Assembly (NCBI GenBank): GCA_934636105.1
Contig: CAKTZR010000018.1
Location: 1 to 64,000, forward strand
Direction of reading: 5' to 3'
Source of the DNA: an uncultured Clostridia bacterium
GTDB taxonomy: Bacteria > Bacillota > Clostridia > Christensenellales > Aristaeellaceae
Length of the DNA: 64,000 bases
Part shown: one piece after another, positions 28,977 to 36,636 of the stretch
How positions within the stretch are numbered: the stretch's first letter is position 1
How the letters are laid out: every line of letters starts with the position of its first letter
Translations under genes and position numbers: made by a program
Notes under the pieces: model-generated
The model's input: only the letters and a program-made list of their open reading frames with translations
The model's database searches: none
Told to the model about the DNA's origin: nothing

Positions 28977-29890
28977 AACAGCTTCCTTGCGCCCGGCAGA
29001 TGCGCAGCATAGAAATCCTCAAATGCCTGCGGATCGCAGCTGTTCAGCCAGTCGGTGCGGGGGACGAAGTAGCGCGGCCCCTCCTGCCTGCTGTGCGTTT
29101 CGGCGCAGGCGGGGAACAGAATCAAATCGCCGTTTTGGGCGTAAAATTCGCAGAGTTCGCGGCAGAGGATGCGCGTGGCCAGCTTCTGCGCCAGATCGCG
29201 GGCAATCGATGTGCGCGCGGCCAAATAACTGGGAATCAGCACCGGGCCTTCCTGCGGCACACGCAGGAAGGTCTGTTTTTCGTCGGCACGGAGGGCGTAG
29301 AGCGACGGAACGAGCGCCGTTTTCTGCGCGCCCATGCGAACCTGATTATACGCGCCGATGGGCATATCCGACACATTTGCGTGCGCCAAAAAGCGCTCGG
29401 TCTGCGTCTCACCGCAACGGCTGAGCAGCGTTTTGGCGACGGTTTTGATGGCGGAATTGTTCACGCCGCCGATGCACAGGCCGTCCAACTCGCAAAGCGG
29501 CGTGTTCTCGGCGCGTTCCGGCTCACGGGTGAAATACACCAGCGGAATGGCCAGAATCGGCAAAAGATACGCGCCGCGCTCACAGCAGGAGAGCGCCGGG
29601 CTGTCGCTAAGCGGCACAAAATCGCGCGCCTGATGCAGCGTGGGGCGCAGTTTTTCCATCAGCCGCGCATCCTCAAACACCTCAAGGTCGGCCGAAACAA
29701 TCAGGTCGGGCAGAATGGCGTCTTCGCGGGCGAGGTATTCGCTCATGTGTTCGGGATACCCAAGGCCGAAATAGCGCACGGTCAGCGAGATATCCTCGGC
29801 TTTCAGCGATTCGGCCAGCCGCGCAAGAAAGGCTTTTTCCTGATTATGCAGCACGCAGATGTGGTTCCAATAGAGCAAAACGTTTGTCAT
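28973..29890 (-). CDS. Cytosolic ABC-type binding-protein homologue
   Basis: This 305-residue protein resembles the fold of Fe3+/2-aminoethylphosphonate-type solute-binding proteins (DLIVSADLEVFED, YLLPILAIPLVYF). It starts directly with MTNVLLYWNH and has no signal peptide or lipobox, so it should stay in the cytoplasm. The start overlaps the stop of the preceding ABC ATPase gene by 4 bp. It is the third gene of an operon with that ATPase and a G3E-type GTPase. A role as a soluble ligand or metallocofactor carrier is an inference from context; the family assignment is moderate. Confidence 0.65.
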   Translation of the reverse strand: MTNVLLYWNHICVLHNQEKAFLARLAESLKAEDISLTVRYFGLGYPEHMSEYLAREDAILPDLIVSADLEVFEDARLMEKLRPTLHQARDFVPLSDSPALSCCERGAYLLPILAIPLVYFTREPERAENTPLCELDGLCIGGVNNSAIKTVAKTLLSRCGETQTERFLAHANVSDMPIGAYNQVRMGAQKTALVPSLYALRADEKQTFLRVPQEGPVLIPSYLAARTSIARDLAQKLATRILCRELCEFYAQNGDLILFPACAETHSRQEGPRYFVPRTDWLNSCDPQAFEDFYAAHLPGARKLF

Positions 29891-30630
29891 GCGAGCATTT
29901 CTCCTTTTCTGAGCAGCGTTTGCAGGCGCTGGCTGCGGGCATATTCGACGCTGAGCTGATCGTACAGCGCCGCCTCCTGTTCGTTGCGGGTGACGACGGC
30001 CTTGACCGCGCCGCCGGACATGACCAGCCGCCGCTCCGCCATCAGCGCGGTATGCGGGTCATGCGTGACGACAAGCACGAGCTTTTCCCGGCTTTGCAGC
30101 AGGGAAAGCGCGCGCTGCTTGTCGATGCCTGCGTTTTCAATTTCATCGACGAGCACGATGGGGCTGTCGCAGATCAGCGCGATATCTGCAATCATCAGCG
30201 CGCGGGTCTGGCCGCCGCTGAGCAGGTTCAGACTTTCCTCCATCGCAATCGGTTCGGGCGTGATGTCGTTAGCGACGGCGAGCACGTCTGCTTCGCGGAT
30301 ATCCTTTTGGCGGCAGGCCGCGTGCAGGCGGAGAAACGCGCCGACGGAGGTATCCAGCACGAAGCGCATGTTCTGTCCCAGGTGCGCGACCAGCGACATG
30401 GAAACCGCCTGCCGCCGCTCAAGCGGCACGAGCGCGCCGTCGAGCAGCACGCGCCGCCCGGTTATGCCCGTACCGTCTGACAACTGCTCAATATCCTTGA
30501 TGAGCCGGCTCTTGCCGCTGCCCGTGTTGCCGACGATGCTGCACAGTTCGCCGCGCCGCAGGCAGATTTGCTCAAACGGTTCGGCTTTTCCGGCCTTATC
30601 GCGGCCGGGGAGAAGGGTGAGGGTTTGCAT
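29887..30630 (-). CDS. ABC-type ATPase without a permease partner
   Basis: This 247-residue ATPase starts at 30630 after AAAGGAGAGCCT; the longer ORF start is not supported. Walker A is GNTGSGKS, signature LSGGQTRA, Walker B PIVLVDEI, and the H-loop lies in VVTHDPHTA. Between Walker A and the signature the sequence differs from usual importers. No membrane subunit is in its operon, which places it between a GTPase gene (10 bp upstream) and a cytosolic binding-protein homologue (4-bp overlap). It may work as a soluble ATPase in cofactor delivery, or pair with the permease encoded divergently at 33178; neither is proven. Confidence 0.8.
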   Translation of the reverse strand: MQTLTLLPGRDKAGKAEPFEQICLRRGELCSIVGNTGSGKSRLIKDIEQLSDGTGITGRRVLLDGALVPLERRQAVSMSLVAHLGQNMRFVLDTSVGAFLRLHAACRQKDIREADVLAVANDITPEPIAMEESLNLLSGGQTRALMIADIALICDSPIVLVDEIENAGIDKQRALSLLQSREKLVLVVTHDPHTALMAERRLVMSGGAVKAVVTRNEQEAALYDQLSVEYARSQRLQTLLRKGEMLA

Positions 30631-30640
30631 AGGCTCTCCT

Positions 30641-31324
30641 TTAAAAATCAATTTTGCCCACAACGCCCTGCTGATAGGCGCTGCCCACGCGGGTTTCGCC
30701 GACACAATAGGAGCAAACGCCGCTGGGCATGGTGCCGCGCAGGCTGTCTTCGGTCAAATCCCGCTGTTCAGGCCGGGCCAGCAGCCAACGGGCGAGCAGG
30801 TCCACGCCGTATCCGGCCAGACCATCGACGGGGAAAATCGCCGCGCGTGGATTGAGCGCGCCGATCTGCCAGCGGATGATTTCCAGTTCAGCCTGCGAAA
30901 CCATGTCGATTTTGGTCAGCACGACAAAATCCGCCTGTGTCAGCATGGGGCCGAGCTGCTCCGGCGCGCGGCAGCTGACCGTGCAATCCAGCACGCACCC
31001 GGCGATCATCTCCCTTGTGGCGGGGGAGCAGCGGTGGCAGAGACCCGCGGTTTCCAAAATGAGCGTCGAGCGGCCTTGATTGTCCGCCCACTGCCAGAGC
31101 TCCGGCAGGTTGGAAACCAGAAAATGATCCGGGCAGATATCGCGGCTCAAGCCCGCGACGCACGGCACGCCCATGCGGCGGTAGGCTTCGTCGTCCTGCG
31201 TGCGAAGGCAGTCGATTTTGCAGACGCAGCATTGGGAGACATCCAAAAGGGGAAGAAGCGCTTTGACGGCGGCGGTTTTGCCCACGGCGGAAGCGCCGGA
31301 AAAGAGAATGACGCGGCTTGGCAT
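30641..31324 (-). CDS. G3E-family GTPase (CobW/HypB/UreG-like) with cysteine motifs
   Basis: This 227-residue protein has a P-loop GASAVGKT at its N-terminus, LETAGLCHRC in the switch region and the guanine-specificity motif TKID. This pattern is found in the metallochaperone GTPases HypB, UreG, CobW and CooC-like proteins that load Ni, Co or Zn. Extra cysteine clusters (CCVCKIDC, CHRC, CSYC near the C-terminus) could bind metal or an Fe-S cluster. It is the first gene of a three-gene operon with a regulated promoter. The client enzyme is not evident in the window. A tight AAGGA site lies 10 bp upstream. Confidence 0.8.
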   Translation of the reverse strand: MPSRVILFSGASAVGKTAAVKALLPLLDVSQCCVCKIDCLRTQDDEAYRRMGVPCVAGLSRDICPDHFLVSNLPELWQWADNQGRSTLILETAGLCHRCSPATREMIAGCVLDCTVSCRAPEQLGPMLTQADFVVLTKIDMVSQAELEIIRWQIGALNPRAAIFPVDGLAGYGVDLLARWLLARPEQRDLTEDSLRGTMPSGVCSYCVGETRVGSAYQQGVVGKIDF

Positions 31325-31344
31325 GGCAGACAGTCCTTTAAAAG

Positions 31345-31358
31345 TTAGTTTAAACTAA
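31345..31358. promoter_or_regulatory. Palindromic operator TTAG-N6-CTAA (GTPase operon)
   Basis: TTAGTTTAAACTAA is a perfect 14-bp palindrome that touches the -10 box of the minus-strand promoter. The same TTAG-N6-CTAA pattern occurs in the divergent promoter at 31460-31473. Confidence 0.75.
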
Positions 31359-31386
31359 TTATAGCAAACGCCGCGCGGCCTGTCCG
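31358..31386 (-). promoter_or_regulatory. Promoter of GTPase operon
   Basis: On the minus strand TATAAT (31358-31363) lies 17 bp from CGGACA (31381-31386). The operator palindrome immediately follows the -10 box. Confidence 0.65.
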
Positions 31387-31420
31387 TATCAAATGAGACG
31401 GTGCGCAGAAAAATCGGGGG

Positions 31421-31450
31421 TTGACCGCAACAAGCGTCATCTTGTATAAT
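31421..31450 (+). promoter_or_regulatory. Promoter of Crp/Fnr-type regulator gene
   Basis: TTGACC (31421-31426) and TATAAT (31445-31450) with an 18-bp spacer. Confidence 0.75.
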
Positions 31451-31458
31451 CATCTCAA

Positions 31459-31474
31459 GTTAGCGAAAGCTAAC
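31459..31474. promoter_or_regulatory. Palindromic operator TTAG-N6-CTAA (regulator gene)
   Basis: GTTAGCGAAAGCTAAC lies 9-24 bases after the -10 box, covering the expected transcription start. Its core matches the palindrome of the divergent promoter, which suggests that one regulator controls both units by repression. Confidence 0.75.
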
Positions 31475-31490
31475 ATGAAAGGACGAAGCC

Positions 31491-32129
31491 ATGAACGAGC
31501 GCGAGGTACAGGCGTTCCTAAGCGGTTTGCCGAAGGACGTGCCGCAGAGAACGGCGAAATTCCATGCCGGACAGATCATCAGCGACAGCATGCGCGGGCT
31601 ATCCGGCGTGGGCGTGGTGGAAAGCGGCCGCGTGGATATCTACGCCGTGGCGCTGGATGGGCGCGACGTGCAGCTCAATTCCATCGGCGCGGGGGAATGC
31701 TTCGGCATCTGCAACCTGCTGGTGGCCGAGCCGCTGCAAACCGTTCTGCGCTGCGCGGAGGAGACGACCGTCCGTTTTTGGGAAAAGGAAGCGTTGGTCG
31801 CGGCGATGCGAAACGACGCGGCGCTGGCGATGCGTTATGCGGCGCTGTGCAATGCGAAAATCCAGTTTCTGCTTTCGCGGATCGAGATGCTGACGATGCA
31901 GAGCTGCCGGGGCAAAGTGCTGGCGTTTCTGCTTGCCGAAAAGCGGGAGGACGGCGTGATTATGCTGCATGGCACGCGCGACGAGCTGGCCAGCCGCCTG
32001 TCCGTCAGCCGCGCGGCGCTTTACCGCGAGCTTTCAGCGCTGCAAGGCAAAGGGGTTCTGGAGGTTGGCGAAAGCAGTTTGCGGGTTCTGGATACGCTGA
32101 CGCTTGAAAAACTGCTCTACAGCGTGTAA
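31491..32129 (+). CDS. Crp/Fnr family transcriptional regulator
   Basis: This 212-residue protein has an N-terminal cyclic-nucleotide-binding-like beta roll (GVVESGRVDIYAVALDGRDVQL, then GAGECFGICNLL) and a C-terminal winged helix (TRDELASRLSVSRAALYREL). In the segment that normally reads GE-FGE, cysteines occur at positions 70 and 74, with another at 88; these could bind metal or sense redox. It is transcribed divergently from the GTPase operon and is followed on its strand by an ABC importer. The shared palindromes suggest autoregulation and control of the GTPase operon. The effector is unknown. Confidence 0.9.
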   Translation: MNEREVQAFLSGLPKDVPQRTAKFHAGQIISDSMRGLSGVGVVESGRVDIYAVALDGRDVQLNSIGAGECFGICNLLVAEPLQTVLRCAEETTVRFWEKEALVAAMRNDAALAMRYAALCNAKIQFLLSRIEMLTMQSCRGKVLAFLLAEKREDGVIMLHGTRDELASRLSVSRAALYRELSALQGKGVLEVGESSLRVLDTLTLEKLLYSV

Positions 32130-32150
32130 AATAGGAAAAAACGATGTTTC

Positions 32151-32165
32151 CGATCTAAAAGATCG
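32151..32165. promoter_or_regulatory. Inverted repeat upstream of importer genes
   Basis: CGATCT-AAA-AGATCG, extended by TTT/AAA on the flanks, lies 22 bp after the regulator stop and 42 bp before the importer start. It may be an operator or a weak hairpin; its sequence differs from the TTAG-N6-CTAA sites. Confidence 0.35.
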
Positions 32166-32206
32166 AAATCATACAATCGAAACCCAACGAAGAAAGGATG
32201 ATTTTC

Positions 32207-33178
32207 ATGATGAAGAAGATTTGTGCGGCGGTCTGCGCGGCGGCCATGCTGCTGACCGGCGCGGCGCTGGCGGAAACCGACGTGCGCGTGACGGCGCTCA
32301 AGGGCCCGACGGCGATGGGCATGGTGGAGCTGATGAACGAGGCCGAGAGCGGCGCGGTGAACGGCAACGCCTATGATTTCACCATCGCATCCGCGGTGGA
32401 CGAGGTTTCCCCGAAGCTGGTCAAGGGCGAGACGGATATTGCCGCCGTGCCTGCGAATCTGGCTGCCGTGCTCTATAACAACACCGAGGGACAGGTTGAG
32501 GTGCTGGCCGTCAACACGCTGGGCGTGCTCTACATTGTGGAGAGCGGCGACAGCGTAAACAGCGTGGAGGACCTGCGCGGCAAGACGATCTACGCCAGCG
32601 GCAAAGGCGCGACCCCGGAATATGCGCTGAACTACATCCTCATGCAGAACGGCATTGATCCGGAGAAGGACGTGACCATCGAGTGGAAGAGCGAGCACGC
32701 CGAGTGCCTGGCTTCCCTGATGGCCGAGGACAACGCTATCGCGATGCTGCCGCAGCCGTTTGTGACCACCGCGCAGACCAAGAGCGATAAGATTCAGGTT
32801 CGCCTTGATCTGACCGCAGAGTGGGATGCGATTCAGAAGGACAGCGACGCGCCGTCCCAGCTGATTACCGGCGTGGTGGTTGCGCGCAGGGCGTTTGTCG
32901 AGGAGAATCCGGAAGCCGTCGCCGCATTCATGGACAGCTATGCCGCGTCCGTGGAATTTGTGAACGCGAACATCGACGAGGCCGCCGAGCTGGTCGGCAA
33001 GTATGAGATCGTGCCCGCCGCCGTCGCGCAGAAGGCGATTCCGGCCTGCAACATTACCTTCATCGCGGGCGACGAGATGAAGCAGGCGCTTTCCGGCTAC
33101 CTGAACGTGCTGTTTGAGCAGAACCCGAAGGCCGTCGGCGGCGCGCTGCCGGGCGACGACTTCTACTACGCGAAATAA
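32207..33178 (+). CDS. ABC transporter substrate-binding protein (NMT1/SsuA type)
   Basis: This 323-residue secreted protein starts at the first of two adjacent ATG codons after GAAAGG. A signal peptide ends near ALA (about residue 22). The mature part resembles NMT1/THI5 and SsuA/TauA binding proteins: KGPTAMGMVELM, GETDIAAVPANLAAVL, VEDLRGKTIYASGKGATPEY. It captures a small ligand for the permease and ATPase that follow; its stop overlaps the permease start by one base. The ligand is not predictable from sequence: thiamine precursors, sulfonates and metal-related ligands are all known in the superfamily. Confidence 0.88.
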   Translation: MMKKICAAVCAAAMLLTGAALAETDVRVTALKGPTAMGMVELMNEAESGAVNGNAYDFTIASAVDEVSPKLVKGETDIAAVPANLAAVLYNNTEGQVEVLAVNTLGVLYIVESGDSVNSVEDLRGKTIYASGKGATPEYALNYILMQNGIDPEKDVTIEWKSEHAECLASLMAEDNAIAMLPQPFVTTAQTKSDKIQVRLDLTAEWDAIQKDSDAPSQLITGVVVARRAFVEENPEAVAAFMDSYAASVEFVNANIDEAAELVGKYEIVPAAVAQKAIPACNITFIAGDEMKQALSGYLNVLFEQNPKAVGGALPGDDFYYAK

Positions 33179-33924
33179 TGGAAAAGCGAAATCTTTCGCT
33201 GTGGGCCGTGCTGTTCTGGCTGCTGGTTTGGCAGGCGGGCAGCATGGCCCTTCACAGTGATATCCTGCTGGTGTCGCCGCTGCATGTGCTTGCGACGCTC
33301 TTTGAGCTGCTGCCGACGGCGCGCTTCTGGTCGTCGCTGATGGGGTCGATGGTGCGCATCCTCGGCGGTTTTCTGCTGGCAGCGGCGCTGGGCACGCTTT
33401 TCGCGGCGCTGGCCGCACGGTTCAAGCGTGTGGAGGAGCTGCTCGCGCCGCTTGTGCTGGCGATGAAAACCGTTCCGGTTGCGTCGTTCATCATCCTGGC
33501 GCTGATCTGGTTCGGCTCGCGCAACCTGTCCGTGTTCATCGCGCTGGTGATGGTGCTCCCGGTGATGTATACCAACGTGCTCTCCGGCATCCGCGCGCGG
33601 GACGAGAGCCTGCTGGAAATGGCGCGGGTGTTCAAAATCCCGACGCTTCGGCGCATCCGTTGCATCGATCTGCCGCAGGTCATGCCGTATTTCCGCGCAG
33701 GCTGCACGCTGGGACTCGGGCTATGCTGGAAGGCGGGCGTGGCGGCGGAGGTCATCGGCATGCCCGTGCCCTCCATCGGCGAGCGCTTGCAGCAGGCGAA
33801 GGTCTACCTCGACACGCCGGAGCTGTTCGCGTGGACGCTGGTGATCGTGCTGATGAGCGTTGGTTTTGAAAAGCTGTTCATGGCGGCGCTCGGCGCGCTG
33901 GAAAGGAGGCTGACGCGGCTGTGA
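33178..33924 (+). CDS. ABC transporter permease (SsuC/TauC type)
   Basis: This 248-residue integral membrane protein has about six helices and the binding-protein-dependent permease loop (ESLLEMARVFKIPTLRRIRCIDLPQ near 140-165). It is translationally coupled on both sides: one-base overlap with the binding protein gene, four-base overlap with the ATPase gene. Length is normal for SsuC/TauC relatives. Confidence 0.9.
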   Translation: MEKRNLSLWAVLFWLLVWQAGSMALHSDILLVSPLHVLATLFELLPTARFWSSLMGSMVRILGGFLLAAALGTLFAALAARFKRVEELLAPLVLAMKTVPVASFIILALIWFGSRNLSVFIALVMVLPVMYTNVLSGIRARDESLLEMARVFKIPTLRRIRCIDLPQVMPYFRAGCTLGLGLCWKAGVAAEVIGMPVPSIGERLQQAKVYLDTPELFAWTLVIVLMSVGFEKLFMAALGALERRLTRL

Positions 33925-34502
33925 TTGCGATTCATAAGCTGTGCAAGGCCTTCGACGGCAAGCGTGTTTTGCGCGATTTTTCCTGCGAGCTGGAGGATGG
34001 TCGCATGACCGCGCTGATGGCGCCCTCCGGCGCGGGCAAAACGACGCTGCTTCGCATCCTGATGGGGTTGGAAAAAGCGGACAGCGGCGAAATTGCCGGG
34101 CTTTCTGGCAGGCGGCTTGCGGCGGTTTTCCAGGAAGACCGCCTGCTGGATTTCATGAATCCGGTCGAAAATATCCGTCTGACCGCGCCGAAGCTGGATC
34201 GCGCCGTGATCCTGCGGGAGATGGCCGCGATGGGGCTGACCGATTGCGCCGATCAGCCTGCGCGGGAGCTTTCCGGAGGCATGCGGCGGCGTGTGGCGAT
34301 TCTGCGGGCACTGCTGTGCGACGCAGACATGATTGTGCTGGATGAGCCGTTCAAGGGGCTGGATGAAGCGACGAAAGCGCGTGTGATGGCCGAAACGAAG
34401 CGGCTCTGCCGGGGCAAAACCGTGCTGATAGTGACGCACGAAGCGGACGAGGCGGAAAGCATGGGCGCAAAGATCATCGGACTGCTTGACAGCGAAAGCT
34501 AA
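33921..34502 (+). CDS. ABC transporter ATPase, short
   Basis: This 193-residue ATPase starts with GTG at 33921, overlapping the permease stop (GTGA), after AAGGAGG. It has Walker A APSGAGKT, signature LSGGMRRR, Walker B MIVLDEP and an H-loop in IVTHEADEA. At 193 residues it is 50-60 shorter than typical SsuB/TauB proteins, lacking most of the C-terminal part, yet all catalytic motifs are present. It energises the importer encoded by the two preceding genes. Confidence 0.9.
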   Translation: MIAIHKLCKAFDGKRVLRDFSCELEDGRMTALMAPSGAGKTTLLRILMGLEKADSGEIAGLSGRRLAAVFQEDRLLDFMNPVENIRLTAPKLDRAVILREMAAMGLTDCADQPARELSGGMRRRVAILRALLCDADMIVLDEPFKGLDEATKARVMAETKRLCRGKTVLIVTHEADEAESMGAKIIGLLDSES

Positions 34503-34514
34503 AAATGTTATGCT
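34486..34514 (+). promoter_or_regulatory. Promoter inside the ATPase 3' end
   Basis: TTGACA (34486-34491), 17-bp spacer, TATGCT (34509-34514). It would drive the acidic protein gene separately from the importer operon. Confidence 0.6.
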
Positions 34515-34550
34515 ATGCCTTACAAAACCAAGCAGAAAGAGGTGCGTCCC

Positions 34551-34856
34551 ATGGAGGATATGAATATGGAAATCACGACGAGCGAGCATCGCGCCATCGT
34601 CTTTAAGATGAACCGCAAGCAGGCCGCTGCCGTCGCGCGTTATCTCAAGGAGCATTCCGCGTCGCCGGAGACGATTTTCGCCGTGGATGTGGATACGATG
34701 GAGCTGATCGTGCAGGCCAAGAATGCCGGCGAGGAGGATATCATCGTGCTCGACGGCGAGGAGGACGTGTTCGACGTGGAGGAAGAAGTCGTCGAGGAGA
34801 ACGAGGAAGTCTGGGAAGCCATCGACGAAGCGCTCAGCAGCGACGAAGAAGAATAA
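34551..34856 (+). CDS. Small acidic protein of unknown function
   Basis: This 101-residue protein starts at 34551 after AAGAGG. The first 40 residues are mixed and helical (KMNRKQAAAVARYLKEH), the middle is beta-like (TIFAVDVDTMELIVQAKNAG), and the last 40 residues are extremely acidic (DVEEEVVEENEEVWEAIDEA, ending DEEE). No family is recognised. It has its own candidate promoter inside the upstream ATPase gene and a strong terminator, so it is a separate unit. Such composition can reflect a protein-binding or nucleic-acid-mimicking tail, but nothing here proves it. Confidence 0.75.
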   Translation: MEDMNMEITTSEHRAIVFKMNRKQAAAVARYLKEHSASPETIFAVDVDTMELIVQAKNAGEEDIIVLDGEEDVFDVEEEVVEENEEVWEAIDEALSSDEEE

Positions 34857-34874
34857 TTGAAAGCCCAAAGACAG

Positions 34875-34902
34875 ACGGACGCGCGCTGCGCGTCCGTTTT
34901 TG
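34875..34902 (+). terminator. Terminator
   Basis: A 10-bp GC-rich stem (ACGGACGCGC and its complement) is followed by TTTTTGC, about 20 bp after the acidic protein stop. Confidence 0.88.
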
Positions 34903-34991
34903 CATATCAAAAAGCGCGAAGAATCCCTTCCGGCGCGGTATAGCTGACGGCCATTTTGGCCAAAGTAAGCCACGCAAGGAGGTTGATCCCA

Positions 34992-36473
34992 GTGAAAAAG
35001 TGGTGTATGATGATTTTGGCCGCGCTTTGCCTGATGATTCCGGTCGTCGGTTCGGCGCAGGGCCTGCCTGATTTTTTGCAGGCGGTGCAGAGCGGCTTGA
35101 GCGAAGGACTTGCCTCAGGTTCGGCGGCGATGGAGAAGGATTTGGCGCTTTCCGTGACGCTGTCGGACAGCCGCGTGGAGGAGGGCAGAGACGTGACCCT
35201 CGTCATCCGCGCGGAGAACCCGCGCCCGACGGAGACGAACGTTTCTTTGACGCTGAACCTGCCGGAACGGCTGGCGGCGCAGGCCGGGGAGGAGACGGCA
35301 TGGGAAGCGGCGCTTCCGGCGGCTGAAATGGATGAAACAGGCGCGTTTGTGCCGTCCGTGACAACATTCACGCGCACGCTGACGCTGATGCCCGGCGGGG
35401 AGAGCGAGCAGGGCGTGGTGACGGCGGAAATGAAAGTCGGTTCGCGCTTCTATCGCGAGAGTCTGCCGATTGCGCTCTGCGTGGCGGATGTTTCGGCCAA
35501 AGCGAGCGTGAAAGGCGCAGAGGATGGCCGCCTGACGGTTGGCGAGACGCTGACCTATGTGGTGGAGATTGCCAATGCGGGCACGGCGGAAAAGACGGTG
35601 CCGGTCGAACTGATTCTGCCCGCGGATGTGACGCTTGAGGGCGATCTGCCGGAAGGATTTGCGCTCAATCAGCGCCAGATTCGCGGCGAAGTGAATGCGG
35701 CGGCCGCGACGGAGAACGGCGCGTCCGTAGCGACGCTCACGTTCCCGATGCGCATTGACGAAAATGCGCTGGCGGAGGATGAAGACGCGATGCGCCTGCT
35801 GACGGGCGCGCTTCGGGTGGATGGCAGGCGCGTCGCCCTGCCGCGCGTGCAGCTCTGCGGCGCGAAGATCAGTGCGAAGCTGCTGCCGCAGGCGGACAGT
35901 CTGAAAGCAGGCGAGGAGATGGCGCTGCGCGTGGTGCTGGTCAACAGCGGATTGGCGGCGGCGGACGTGCAGGTTTCCTGCGTGCTGCCGGAGGGGCTTT
36001 CCCTTGTGAAAGCCGAGCCGGAGGAAGCGACGGCAGATGAAGCGGCCAAGGCGCTACCGCCGGATGACCATGACGACACGCATGCGGATGCGGAAGCCGT
36101 ACTGGCGGATGAAGCCGCTTTGGCCGAACCGGAGATTCGACAGGAGAACGGCGCGATTGTTTTTGCCATGCACATGGACGCAGCGGGGGAAGAAGCGAAC
36201 ACGCGCGTGGTGACGCTGCATGTGCGCGCGGACGAACCGCAGGAGAGCATCAAAGAGCGCCTCCTGGGTGCGGCGCTGGCCTGGCAGATTGATTCTGGCG
36301 AAACGCAGCTGGGCGAAGCGGCCTGCGTGCGCGTGTATCGGCCGATGATGCTTGGGCTGACGAAGGACGAGTGGATGGGTATTTTCTGGGCAGGGCTGCT
36401 GCTGGTAGTGACGGTCAGCTGTCTGTTCGCAGCGTTCAATTCGGACAATAAGCGGGAAAGATATTGCGAATAA
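34992..36473 (+). CDS. Membrane-anchored surface protein with DUF11/CARDB-like repeats
   Basis: This 493-residue protein starts with GTG at 34992, 9 bp after AAGGAGG, which gives a good signal peptide (residues 1-23). The body has several beta-sandwich-like segments of the DUF11/CARDB type (DLALSVTLSDSRVEEGRDV, LTVGETLTYVVEIANAGTAE, SLKAGEEMALRVVLVNSG), an acidic His/Asp-rich linker (PPDDHDDTHADAEA), and a single C-terminal membrane helix (about 462-482) followed by a short basic tail. It is probably displayed outside the cell and held by that helix. The specific role is unknown. Confidence 0.75.
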   Translation: MKKWCMMILAALCLMIPVVGSAQGLPDFLQAVQSGLSEGLASGSAAMEKDLALSVTLSDSRVEEGRDVTLVIRAENPRPTETNVSLTLNLPERLAAQAGEETAWEAALPAAEMDETGAFVPSVTTFTRTLTLMPGGESEQGVVTAEMKVGSRFYRESLPIALCVADVSAKASVKGAEDGRLTVGETLTYVVEIANAGTAEKTVPVELILPADVTLEGDLPEGFALNQRQIRGEVNAAAATENGASVATLTFPMRIDENALAEDEDAMRLLTGALRVDGRRVALPRVQLCGAKISAKLLPQADSLKAGEEMALRVVLVNSGLAAADVQVSCVLPEGLSLVKAEPEEATADEAAKALPPDDHDDTHADAEAVLADEAALAEPEIRQENGAIVFAMHMDAAGEEANTRVVTLHVRADEPQESIKERLLGAALAWQIDSGETQLGEAACVRVYRPMMLGLTKDEWMGIFWAGLLLVVTVSCLFAAFNSDNKRERYCE

Positions 36474-36567
36474 AGCGGCCTGAGGCCGCCTGCACCTCCG
36501 CCAAAGGCTGCAAAATCTCAAAGCTTTGCACACGCGGATGATTTTTGAATAGTTTCTATGCGTCAAA

Positions 36568-36605
36568 AAAGCGGACGGTCGATGGCTCGGCTGTCCGCTT
36601 TTTCT
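36568..36605. terminator. Bidirectional terminator
   Basis: A stem of AAAGCGGAC / GTCCGCTTT with A- and T-runs on either side, between the convergent surface-protein gene and pepF. Confidence 0.85.
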
Positions 36606-36636
36606 ATGGCTCGAATGATGGGGATACAAGATTAGA

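Noticed and set aside
34551..34856. Anti-CRISPR or DNA-mimic protein
   Set aside because: Acidity alone is not evidence; no phage context and no known family.
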